Source: Anaerolineales bacterium
Lineage (GTDB): Bacteria; Chloroflexota; Anaerolineae; 4572-78; J111
Direction of reading: 5' to 3'
Assembly (NCBI GenBank): GCA_012032575.1
Contig: JAAUSP010000027.1
Coordinates: 1 to 26,450 of the forward strand
Length of the DNA stretch: 26,450 bases
Of this stretch, positions 1 through 6,893 are shown piece after piece (positions within the stretch are counted from its first letter, which is position 1; every line of letters starts with the position of its first letter). Made by a program: the position numbers and the translations under genes. The notes below the pieces were generated by a model, which was not told where the DNA came from, did no database searches, and saw only the letters and a list, made by a program, of their open reading frames with translations.

Positions 1-845
1 CTTGCAGCACAGCGGCTTCGTGGGCCAGATTTTGCTCCGAGAGCAGCCCAATCACTGCTACAGTGGAGCCAGCCATCGAGATAGGGCCGTGGCGAAATTC
101 CAGAAAGTGGAACGGCTCGCTATCGGTCAGGGTCATCTCATTCATGTTCAGATTGACTTCACAGGCCAGACCGTAACGCAGACCGCTGCCCAAAAAAATA
201 GAAACGGTTCAGGTTCAGGTTGCTGCCCCAGGTTTGGGCCAGGGTTTCGTACTGCTGGATAAGCCGTTGGCCCACCTGTGGCAGCCCGGTGATAGACTGG
301 CTCAAATCAGCCCGCCCGGCGAACAATGCGGCCATCGCCACGGCGGCCACGTACATCGAAGCGAAGGAGCGGGTTTGAGCTACGCTGTGTTCCTGTCCGG
401 TTGGCATGGCCAGGTTGATTTGCCCCATGGCGGCCAGGGGACGTTCCGGGTAGTTGCTGATGGTGATAACCTGGCCTCGCTGCTGCTGTTGGAACAGCTT
501 AATCGCCTGGATCGTTTCGGTGGTTTCGGCGGAGCGGCTGACGGCTACCAATAGAATGGGTCCGGTAGCGGAATAGACGCTGGCCGGCGACAAAACCAGC
601 TCGCTGGCGGGAATGTCTCGGGCCGGCTGGCCGGTCAGCTCCTGAAACAAAGCGGCGGCAGCCAGGGCCAGATAGTAGGTTGAGCCACAGCCGGTAAAAA
701 TAAGCTGTGTAAAATTTCCACCATGCCAAAGCGCCGATAACGCCCCGGCATGGTGGGCGACCACCTCTATCGCTTCGGCCCAGGCTTCGGTTTGGGTAGT
801 AATTTCGCGATAGGTAGCCGCACCGGGGGTTTCAGGGCTGTTCAT
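1..845 (-). CDS. SIS-domain sugar-phosphate isomerase/deglycase-like protein, frameshifted and cut by the window edge
   Basis: The protein has tandem SIS (sugar isomerase) domains like the isomerase half of GlmS and the AgaS/FrlB proteins, which bind phospho-sugars and isomerise or deaminate amino sugars in the cytoplasm. Seen: a first-domain GCGSTYYLA loop near residue 52, the phosphate-binding SRSAETTET motif near residue 108, and [12 protein letters not shown] near residue 155. The ATG is at 843-845, with AAGGA about 11 bases upstream, slightly far. The frame stops early at about 159, but a second frame continues to the window edge with typical family sequence ([27 protein letters not shown]). 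The shift lies in an A7 run at 192-198, which needs one base fewer. I treat this as one gene with an indel. There is no glutaminase domain, so it is not full GlmS. The exact substrate cannot be told. Confidence 0.85.
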
Positions 846-880
846 CAGATTGTCAATCCTTTTAAGTCAAATTTAGCTAA

Positions 881-911
881 GACCTTACAGGTTTTAGAAA
901 CCTGTAAGGTC
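881..911. repeat. Perfect 14-bp inverted repeat
   Basis: Arms 881-894 and 898-911 are perfectly complementary around a 3-base loop (TAG), upstream of the SIS gene. There is no T-tract in the sense of the SIS gene, so it is not obviously a terminator. It looks like a dispersed palindromic element. Confidence 0.8.
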
Positions 912-971
912 TCTAGCGCATGGTATCTTTCCTTTGGCAAATGGTCAAAACCGCTCCGGAGGTTTAGCAAA

Positions 972-1002
972 AAAGCCTATCCCCGCTGTCAGGATAGGCT
1001 TT
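972..1002 (-). terminator. Rho-independent terminator of the LCP gene
   Basis: An 11-bp stem (972-982 with 992-1002) and a 9-base loop are followed on the minus strand by a run of T residues, 35 bases after the LCP stop codon. This is the canonical intrinsic terminator layout. Confidence 0.85.
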
Positions 1003-1036
1003 GGTATAGTTGGCTAAAATTATCTAAACCACCCGT

Positions 1037-2596
1037 TTATGGCTCGTCGGTGGTCAGAGGAACCGGGCCAGACAACTCGAAATTGCTGCCGACGATGACT
1101 CTGAAATCCACATCACTCTTGAGGTTGGGACTGCGTCGAATATTTTCTTCGGAAACTTCAAACAGGGCCGCTAACACCTGCAAGGTATAAACTTTGCTTT
1201 CGTTGTAAACCACAATGACCGAGTCATTGTAGGTTGTGGTATCGGCGGGGCCAAATTGCAAAATATTGAAACCCTGCTGCCGCAGGTAATCGGCTGTTTG
1301 GGTGGCCAGGCCGGAGATATTGGTGCCGTTTTGGACCACCAGCCGGGCATTTTCTTGAGCCAGAAAAGCCCTGATCTCTTCCTGACGTTTGGCCTGTTCG
1401 GCGATCTCTTGCGCCCTGGCTTCGGCCTGGGCTTGCTGGGCGGCTTCAATTTCGGCTTGCGAAGGGCCTTGCTGCACCGGCTCTGTTTTGGCGAACATTT
1501 CGTCAATAACCAATTTGATTTTGTCGCGCAGCGGCAAGAGCACCTGCGCGCCGGTATCGGCAATGTAATCCAGGGTCATGCTTTGGTCAATGACCGCAGA
1601 TTTAATATTGCCGGTATCAATTTCGTCGGCCAGTTGAGCCAATTCGACAATATCCACCAATTGCAAGTCGGTTTCCACCGTCCCGGCCATGGTATTCCAC
1701 AACTCAGGAATTTTGGGGACCATGCCCAGTTGAAGGGCTTTATCGCGAATCGCCATCAGCACTTGCTGCTGCCGCCGGGCGCGGGAAAAGTCGGAGCCGG
1801 GGGTGTGGCGGGTGCGGGCGTAGCGCAGGGCATTATAGCCGTTTAAAGTGTGCTGCCCGGCCTCGATGTAAAAGGGGTCGTAGCCGTAGTTATTATCGGG
1901 ATAGGTGGGGTCGTCAATGGTTTCGGAAACATAAACATCTATCCCGCCCAGGGTGTCCACAATTTGCTCAAAGCCATGAAAGTCAACCTGCACGTAAAAG
2001 TGGATGGGGACGCCCAGGTTGTATTGAATGGTTTTCATCGCCAACGCGGGACCGCCGCCCGGATACTTATCCTGTTCGCCCAGAAAAAAGGCTTTATTGA
2101 TCCGGTCTTCATAATAGCCGGGCACGGAGACCCACAAGTCACGCGGAATAGACAGCATCCCGGCCGTTTTGGTATTGGGGTCAACCGTAACCAGGATCAT
2201 GGTGTCGGTGCGGGCAATGGACTCGTCGGGGCGTTTATCAATGCCCAACAGCAAAATATTGACCCGCTCCTTCTGCTCGTAATCGGGCAGCGGGACGCCG
2301 GTAACGCCGGTGGCACCGGTTTCGCCGCCGCGAATGGGCAGCGCCAGGGGAACGGTACCGTCGCCGGTGAGCGGCAAAGCCGCCAGCGGCAGGGCTAAAT
2401 CAATGTAGGGTACAGTGGTGGGTAAATTGGTGCGCGAGGCGATTTCTTTGACGGCGTTTTTGACTACGTGATAGAAGAGATAGCCGGTGTAAGCGCCCAC
2501 CAAAAGAAAAATCCCCACGACGCCAGCCATGAGGCTATTAACGATAAAAGGAGGTAAAACCGATGGTTGTTTATACGTTTTTGTTTGTGTTGCCAT
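1037..2596 (-). CDS. LytR-CpsA-Psr (LCP) family wall-polymer ligase
   Basis: This 519-residue membrane-anchored protein belongs to the LCP family, which transfers polyprenyl-linked glycopolymers to the cell wall outside the membrane. Seen: one N-terminal transmembrane helix (about residues 18-42), then an LCP domain from about 112 to 290 with NILLLGIDKRP, ARTDTMILV, SIPRDLWVSVPG, and the arginine-rich YARTRHTPGSDFSRARRQQQ patch that binds the lipid pyrophosphate. An Ala/Glu/Gln-rich coiled region (about 365-405) leads to a C-terminal LytR_C domain (about 410-505, starting ARLVVQNGTNISGLA). The ATG at 2594-2596 has no Shine-Dalgarno but sits directly at the predicted transcription start. An intrinsic terminator follows the gene. 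It is monocistronic. The polymer it transfers is unknown. Confidence 0.93.
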   Translation of the reverse strand: MATQTKTYKQPSVLPPFIVNSLMAGVVGIFLLVGAYTGYLFYHVVKNAVKEIASRTNLPTTVPYIDLALPLAALPLTGDGTVPLALPIRGGETGATGVTGVPLPDYEQKERVNILLLGIDKRPDESIARTDTMILVTVDPNTKTAGMLSIPRDLWVSVPGYYEDRINKAFFLGEQDKYPGGGPALAMKTIQYNLGVPIHFYVQVDFHGFEQIVDTLGGIDVYVSETIDDPTYPDNNYGYDPFYIEAGQHTLNGYNALRYARTRHTPGSDFSRARRQQQVLMAIRDKALQLGMVPKIPELWNTMAGTVETDLQLVDIVELAQLADEIDTGNIKSAVIDQSMTLDYIADTGAQVLLPLRDKIKLVIDEMFAKTEPVQQGPSQAEIEAAQQAQAEARAQEIAEQAKRQEEIRAFLAQENARLVVQNGTNISGLATQTADYLRQQGFNILQFGPADTTTYNDSVIVVYNESKVYTLQVLAALFEVSEENIRRSPNLKSDVDFRVIVGSNFELSGPVPLTTDEP

Positions 2597-2602
2597 AGTC
2601 CC

Positions 2603-2630
2603 ATTATATCACGAAGCCAAAGCCAAGCAA
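2603..2630 (-). promoter_or_regulatory. Promoter of the LCP gene, probably leaderless
   Basis: On the minus strand a perfect TATAAT (2603-2608) lies 16 bases downstream of TTGCTT (2625-2630). Only 6 bases separate the -10 box from the ATG, so transcription should begin at or next to the start codon. No ribosome-binding site is present, which fits a leaderless mRNA. Confidence 0.6.
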
Positions 2631-2658
2631 AAACGCTTAAGCAAATTAGCTTACTTTA

Positions 2659-2738
2659 CGGTGCGAAACTCAGCAGAGGCGGCTCCCACGCCGCCGAATT
2701 AGCCGGGCGTGGGAACGCGGCCTGCTCGTTTCGCACCG
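2659..2738. repeat. Long imperfect palindrome (80 bp)
   Basis: Outer arms of 11 bp (2659-2669 and 2728-2738) pair perfectly. Inner arms (about 2673-2692 and 2705-2725) pair with a few mismatches around a GCCGAATTAGCC-like loop. It lies between the start of the LCP gene and the terminator of the DksA-like gene and has no coding content. It resembles REP/MITE-like palindromes. Confidence 0.7.
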
Positions 2739-2768
2739 AGTACTGGCTTAGTGATGATGAGCAAAAAA

Positions 2769-2792
2769 GGGCGAGAGAATAATCTCTCGCCC
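2769..2792 (-). terminator. Rho-independent terminator of the DksA-like gene
   Basis: A perfect 10-bp stem (2769-2778 with 2783-2792) and a 4-base loop are followed by six T residues on the minus strand, about 35 bases after the stop codon at 2827. Confidence 0.88.
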
Positions 2793-2826
2793 CCCTGCAA
2801 GTTATAACAATCTGGTTAATGTTTTA

Positions 2827-3183
2827 TCAGGATGAAGCCCGGGCAAGCCGTTCACTCTCCCGTTTACAGTTAATACAAAACGTTGTTTCCGGGAAAATTT
2901 CCAATCGTTCGGGATCAATTGCGTTACCGCACCGCTCGCAGATGCCATAGCCGTGCTCCTGGGCCTGCTTGATGGCGTGATCAATATCCTCCAGCTTGCG
3001 CTCCAGCGTCAGGATCAGAGAATACATTTTGTCACGCTCAATCAGTTCCGAGGCCACCTCGTCTACATCTTCGATTTCCATCTCCAATCGAAGTTCTTGC
3101 CGTAAGTTCTCCAATTCAGCCAGCGTATGATCACGCTCCTGTTTGAGAACGGCCAGTTGGGTTTTGGTGATCTTTTTAGTCAT
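2827..3183 (-). CDS. DksA/TraR-type C4 zinc-finger protein
   Basis: This is a 118-residue protein of the DksA/TraR family, whose members bind RNA polymerase in the secondary channel or act as small stress regulators. Seen: an N-terminal helical, charged region (residues 1-80) expected to form a coiled-coil hairpin, then a zinc finger beginning GYGICERCG with spacing C-X2-C-X17-C-X2-C and ending INCKRESERLAR. The acidic tip of genuine DksA cannot be assigned by eye, so a DksA-like general stress protein is the safer name. The ATG at 3181-3183 follows an AAGGAG about 10 bases upstream. A promoter at 3337-3364 and two palindromes lie in the roughly 145-base leader, and a terminator follows. Confidence 0.88.
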   Translation of the reverse strand: MTKKITKTQLAVLKQERDHTLAELENLRQELRLEMEIEDVDEVASELIERDKMYSLILTLERKLEDIDHAIKQAQEHGYGICERCGNAIDPERLEIFPETTFCINCKRESERLARASS

Positions 3184-3197
3184 CTCTGTCTTACTCC

Positions 3198-3227
3198 TTT
3201 TTAGATGAGTAGCCCGTCATCTAAAAA
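3198..3227 (-). promoter_or_regulatory. Hairpin abutting the ribosome-binding site of the DksA-like gene
   Basis: A perfect 11-bp inverted repeat (3198-3208 with 3217-3227, 8-base loop) sits in the leader. On the minus strand its 3' arm ends in AAAAA immediately before GGAG of the Shine-Dalgarno sequence. Folding could modulate ribosome access; this role is inference. Confidence 0.5.
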
Positions 3228-3300
3228 TGCTTGAATTCCATTCCCCTCAAGGCGTACCGACCCGGAATCTCTTGCTCAGTATCGCCTTTGATACCTGTAT

Positions 3301-3317
3301 TCCACATAAAATGTGGA
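3301..3317. promoter_or_regulatory. Operator-like palindrome in the DksA-like leader
   Basis: TCCACAT-N3-ATGTGGA is a perfect 7-bp inverted repeat placed 20 bases downstream of the predicted -10 box. It could be a repressor site or a small RNA hairpin. No regulator is recognised. Confidence 0.35.
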
Positions 3318-3336
3318 TGTGCCAAATGTGGGGCGA

Positions 3337-3364
3337 GTTATACCATAATTAGCCACAAATGCAA
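3337..3364 (-). promoter_or_regulatory. Promoter of the DksA-like gene
   Basis: On the minus strand TTGCAT (3359-3364) and TATAAC (3337-3342) are separated by 16 bases. The site starts just after the stop codon of the upstream GNAT gene, consistent with a separate transcription unit. Confidence 0.5.
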
Positions 3365-3386
3365 ATTAGGTCGAGAGTTTTGGCGT

Positions 3387-4607
3387 TTAAAACCAATCCC
3401 CCGGTTGAATGTAAACCGGGCTGTCCTCGATGGCTTTATCGAGCCATGAACAGGTGTCTTCATTGCTCTGCAAGCGGCCCAGGCGGCGCGCGTCCTGAGC
3501 GGTGAGATACCCGCACAGAATTTGGGTCATGGTGGCAATATCGGTTTCAATTTGGGTTTTGCGACCATCGGCCGAGCGGGTTTCAGCCCGGCCATCCACC
3601 AGCCGAAACAGCAGCGGCTCTTCATTGGTGGGAATGAGTGGGTCGCTGACCCGAATCACGCGCTCGCCCGACATGTGACGGGCATAAAACCGCTTCGTCA
3701 GGGCCGTGGACAGGTTGATGATCCGGGCCACGGGGCCAGGGGTCACGTGGCACAAATCGTTAAAGATATAACCTCGGTTTTGGGCATCGTCGGCTTTGGG
3801 CTGGCGCAGGCTGTGGCGCAGGGGGGTATCGGGCGGGGCCAGATACTCAATCACATCGGCCTCATTTTGCGCCGCCAGGTAGCCGATCAGTCCGCGATAT
3901 GCCTGATCTTCGGCGGCAAAAAACTCTTTGAGGCGCAGCACTATTTCACCGGTTTTACCCGTTTCGAGGTCGTAAGTGTAGTAACCCTCGATGGTTCCAT
4001 CATTATCAAAAACCATGATGTTGGGCATGTGGGCCACAATTTTGTCCCACCATTCATTACTGCGGGTAAACCAGCCGTTGTGCCAGGTCAGTTGGCCTTT
4101 ATACATGACTCGCATCATCGGCAAATCGTCCGGGGTAAAAGCACGCACCCGATGGCCTTCGGCAAAGACGGTTAAATTGTGGGGATTAATCCGATAGGCG
4201 TGCAGGTCGCCCAACGTGCCGAAGCCAAACTGGCGATAATATTTGTGTGAATGGGGAAAGAGGACGGACATCGCCCGGCCTTCGGCCACCATGCGCACAA
4301 TAGAGAAATCCATCATTTTGCCGGCGATCCCTTTACGCTGGAATTGGGGCAAAACCGCCACCCCGGTAACAGCGCCGACGCTGATGGGCACCCCGCTCAA
4401 CCACATTTGGGCCGGGAAAAGAGTTATGGTACCAATGACCTCACCCTGGTACTCGGCCACAATAATATTCGAGGAGTTGTAGCGGGGGTTGTTTTGCAGA
4501 TCGGTCAGGCAGGCAGCTTGATCGCCGCCCAAACTGGCCGCGCGGACGTAAGCTACTTTTTCCAGTTCGTCGGGCAGAATCGGTCTTACCGTGACAGAGT
4601 CGAGCAT
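3387..4607 (-). CDS. Eis-like GNAT N-acetyltransferase with SCP2-like C-terminal domain
   Basis: At 406 residues this matches the length and three-part plan of the Eis family (GNAT domain, second GNAT-like domain, sterol-carrier-like C-terminal domain). Eis enzymes acetylate amines, including aminoglycosides, with acetyl-CoA. Seen: the acetyl-CoA loop VAVLPQFQRKGIAGKMM near residue 90 and KYYRQFGFG near 125, which carries the tyrosine that acts as general acid in characterised Eis. The chain ends in ...PGDWF, and in mycobacterial Eis the C-terminal carboxylate of a terminal Phe is the catalytic base, so the ending fits. The ATG at 4605-4607 follows AAGGAA by about 8 bases. It is the last gene of a tight minus-strand run (17-base gap to the LOG-like gene). 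The natural substrate is unknown. Confidence 0.85.
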   Translation of the reverse strand: MLDSVTVRPILPDELEKVAYVRAASLGGDQAACLTDLQNNPRYNSSNIIVAEYQGEVIGTITLFPAQMWLSGVPISVGAVTGVAVLPQFQRKGIAGKMMDFSIVRMVAEGRAMSVLFPHSHKYYRQFGFGTLGDLHAYRINPHNLTVFAEGHRVRAFTPDDLPMMRVMYKGQLTWHNGWFTRSNEWWDKIVAHMPNIMVFDNDGTIEGYYTYDLETGKTGEIVLRLKEFFAAEDQAYRGLIGYLAAQNEADVIEYLAPPDTPLRHSLRQPKADDAQNRGYIFNDLCHVTPGPVARIINLSTALTKRFYARHMSGERVIRVSDPLIPTNEEPLLFRLVDGRAETRSADGRKTQIETDIATMTQILCGYLTAQDARRLGRLQSNEDTCSWLDKAIEDSPVYIQPGDWF

Positions 4608-4624
4608 GGTTTATTTCCTTTTCA

Positions 4625-5179
4625 TCACGCTTGATTAAAGTAGCCAATCATCTTTTTGACCGCCTCATCGGCGGTGCGGGCGATGGTGATAAGGGCCTGG
4701 TGTTTGGGCTGAACATAATCCCCATCAATAAAGGCAGCCAGGGTGCGCTGCCATAACCCGCCGACGGTAATAATGGGCCGGGGCGAAATCTCGCCGGTTT
4801 GCACAAAACTCCAGATGAGCGCCAATTCTGAAAGGGTACCGATACCGCCCGGCATCACGATGGCCCCATCGCAGCGATCAACCAAATGAAACAGCCGTTC
4901 CCGCAGCGTGGCGTGGGTGAATTGCTCCTTGACCCATTCATTGGGCGGGATGGGGCGGTATTGTTCAATCTGGGTGCAGCCGACCCCGATCACATGTCCG
5001 CCTGCCTCAGACGCCCCCTGACTGGCTGCGGCCATCACCCCTGAATAACTGCCCGTTTGTACAGCAAAGCCGGCCTGCGCCAGCAAGCGGCCCACGGTGC
5101 GCGCTGCCTCGTAATCCGCCGAGCCGGGCCGGGGAGAACTGCTGCCAAAAACGCTGATGATTTTCTGAGTATTGGTCAT
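4625..5179 (-). CDS. LOG/TIGR00725-like Rossmann nucleotide-binding protein
   Basis: This 184-residue protein belongs to the 'lysine decarboxylase-like' LOG family of Rossmann-fold proteins. Some members are cytokinin-activating phosphoribohydrolases acting on nucleoside 5'-monophosphates. Seen: an N-terminal ISVFGSSSPRPGSADY, a SGVMAAASQGASEAGG loop, RERLFHLV, and the diagnostic PGGIGTLSEL near residue 110. Its ATG at 5177-5179 lies one base after the stop of pheA (TGA-A-ATG), so translation is probably coupled. Whether it hydrolyses nucleotides or has another role cannot be judged from sequence alone. Confidence 0.85.
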   Translation of the reverse strand: MTNTQKIISVFGSSSPRPGSADYEAARTVGRLLAQAGFAVQTGSYSGVMAAASQGASEAGGHVIGVGCTQIEQYRPIPPNEWVKEQFTHATLRERLFHLVDRCDGAIVMPGGIGTLSELALIWSFVQTGEISPRPIITVGGLWQRTLAAFIDGDYVQPKHQALITIARTADEAVKKMIGYFNQA

Positions 5180-5180
5180 T

Positions 5181-6008
5181 TCATACCCCGCGCGGGTACG
5201 ACCCCAGCACCTTCAAATAACTGGTAATCTCGCGCAAATGGTTCAAGGCGTTGCGGCCCCGTTCTTCATCCTGGCTGGCCAGAAAATCAATGTAGAAAAA
5301 ATACTGCCAGCGTTTACCCTGCAACGGCCGCGATTCGATTTTGGTCAGGTCAATATCGCGCAGGGCAAAAACGGCCAGACTTTTGAAGAGCGAGCCGGGT
5401 AGGTTATCCATGGAAAATACAATAGAGGTTTTGGCCTCGCCGGCGGGGATTTGCAGCTCACGGGCGACCACCACAAAGCGGGTATAATTTTCGGCATCAT
5501 CCTGCATGTCGGGCTGGAGAATGTTCATCTCGTAAATGGCGGCGGCCCGTTGACTGGCCAGCCCCGCCCCATCTCTGATGTTTTGCTCTTTGATCATCTT
5601 GACGCTGCCGGCGGTATCATACGTAACCACGCGCTCAGCCGAGGGGAAGAGCCGGGTCATCGAATGTTCGCATTGGGCCAGGGCCTGCGGATGCGAGTAG
5701 ATTTTTCTGATGTCGGCCAGAGAAACACCGGGCAGCGCGATAAGCTGATGAGCAATCGGAATTTGCACCTCGCCGACAATAAAAAGCTCGTGCCGCAGCA
5801 GCAAATCGTAATTGCGATGAATGCTGCCCGCCAGCGAGTTCTCAACCGGCAGCACCCCCCGGTCAACCCGGCCGGTGCTAACAGCCTCAAAAACGCTATC
5901 AAAATCATTATAAGGAATAGGCTGGACAGAGTCGCCAAAAAAAGCTACGGCGGCCGCTTCGCTGTATGCGCCCCGTTCACCCTGAAAAGCCACGTGCAAA
6001 CCGGTCAT
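5181..6008 (-). CDS. pheA: Prephenate dehydratase, monofunctional
   Basis: The enzyme converts prephenate to phenylpyruvate in phenylalanine synthesis. Seen over about 275 residues: catalytic domain with AFQGERGAYSE at the start, GVLPVENSLAGS near residue 57, the essential Thr-Arg-Phe of NYTRFVVVAR near residue 180, and a C-terminal ACT domain with PGSLFKSLAVFALRDIDLTK and the ESRP allosteric motif that binds phenylalanine. There is no chorismate mutase domain. I start it at ATG 6006-6008, which overlaps the upstream stop by one base (TGATG) and has AGAGG 7 bases upstream, rather than at the TTG one codon earlier. Feedback inhibition by Phe is expected from the ACT domain. Confidence 0.93.
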   Translation of the reverse strand: MTGLHVAFQGERGAYSEAAAVAFFGDSVQPIPYNDFDSVFEAVSTGRVDRGVLPVENSLAGSIHRNYDLLLRHELFIVGEVQIPIAHQLIALPGVSLADIRKIYSHPQALAQCEHSMTRLFPSAERVVTYDTAGSVKMIKEQNIRDGAGLASQRAAAIYEMNILQPDMQDDAENYTRFVVVARELQIPAGEAKTSIVFSMDNLPGSLFKSLAVFALRDIDLTKIESRPLQGKRWQYFFYIDFLASQDEERGRNALNHLREITSYLKVLGSYPRGV

Positions 6009-6649
6009 CAAGGAACCTCTATTTCTAAAACACGATACGGGTAAATATTAACCACCTGAGTATCTTCAAAGCGCGTTTCTATCGTTTCAGCGGGATTATA
6101 AACGTGGCGGTGGCCGTGTACCAGATATTTGGGCTTGAACATCCGCATAAACCATAAAAACGCCTTAAACCCGGCGTGGATGCGATCCTCGCCGTTGTGA
6201 ATCCCAAAGGGCGGCGAGTGGGCTACCAGAATGTCCAGATAGCGACCATATACCAATTTATTAACCAGCAGTCTGGGAATAAGATAAAACACATTCAGCC
6301 ACATTTCCCGCTGGGTATATTGAAAAAGCCCATCTTTGTAACGGATCGAACCTTCGAGTCCAGCCAGTAACACACCGCTCTCTTTTTGCACCCGGCAATG
6401 TAAATTTGCGCCGCCGCTGGGGCCGGTCGTCGAGGTGCCATCAGAGAGGTACTCTTGCTGTGGGTCATGATTACCGTGGACATATAACAAAGGCACATTG
6501 AGCATAGAGAGGATAAATTCGAGGTAGTAATAGGGCAGATCGCCACAACCAATAATTAAATCAACATCATTGTACCGTTCCACAATTCTGGGACTGTAGA
6601 GGTGCTCGACAACTTTGTCACTGACAAATAGAATCTTCACCGATTTCAC
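6008..6649 (-). CDS. Calcineurin-like metallophosphoesterase
   Basis: This 213-residue protein belongs to the metallophosphoesterase superfamily, which hydrolyses phosphomono- or diesters with two metal ions. Seen motifs in order: ILFVSDKVVEHL (the usual D-x-H is replaced by SDK, so a metal ligand is altered), LIIGCGDLPYYYLEF, VHGNHD, AHSPPFGIHNGED and LVHGHRH. These match the order of the family, and the GDLPYYYLE/HSPP/GxxxF pattern is that of a common uncharacterised bacterial subgroup. The first codon is GTG at 6647-6649 with no clear Shine-Dalgarno; a GTG at 6638-6640 is an alternative. It is the first gene of the run ending at 3387. Upstream is a repeat block, so its promoter is unclear. 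Confidence 0.82.
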   Translation of the reverse strand: MKSVKILFVSDKVVEHLYSPRIVERYNDVDLIIGCGDLPYYYLEFILSMLNVPLLYVHGNHDPQQEYLSDGTSTTGPSGGANLHCRVQKESGVLLAGLEGSIRYKDGLFQYTQREMWLNVFYLIPRLLVNKLVYGRYLDILVAHSPPFGIHNGEDRIHAGFKAFLWFMRMFKPKYLVHGHRHVYNPAETIETRFEDTQVVNIYPYRVLEIEVP

Positions 6650-6666
6650 AGGTTAAGGGTCAGGTG

Positions 6667-6815
6667 TTTAAGTATCACGGATTTAGGTGTCACGTGTTTA
6701 AGTGTCACGTGTTAAGTGTCAGGCATCATGTATTGAATGCCAGGCAGAGTATACTTCTTGATACCTGACACTCAACCCTGGACACCTGACACTCAACCCT
6801 GGACACCTGACACTC
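6667..6815. repeat. Complex tandem and inverted repeat block
   Basis: The 3' half has two exact 21-bp tandem units (6764-6784, 6785-6805) and a partial third (6806-6815) built on CCTGACACTCAACCCTGGACA. The 5' half carries the opposite orientation as GTGTCACGTGTTTAA (6687-6701), GTGTCACGTGTTAA (6702-6715) and GTGTCAGG (6716-6723). The GTGTCAGG/CCTGACAC cores can pair across the block. It fills the gap between lysC and the metallophosphoesterase gene; no gene is seen in it. Confidence 0.8.
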
Positions 6816-6893
6816 CTGCTAAAGTGCGGCCATTTTACCACGAAGCTAACCCTATGTCAACGAAAGTTAACATTCGAGGCAAGGGGTCTGATT

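Noticed and set aside
1..262. Plus-strand ORF over the SIS gene
   Set aside because: It is the antisense of conserved SIS sequence.
6764..6815. CRISPR array
   Set aside because: The 21-bp units are directly adjacent with no unique spacers.
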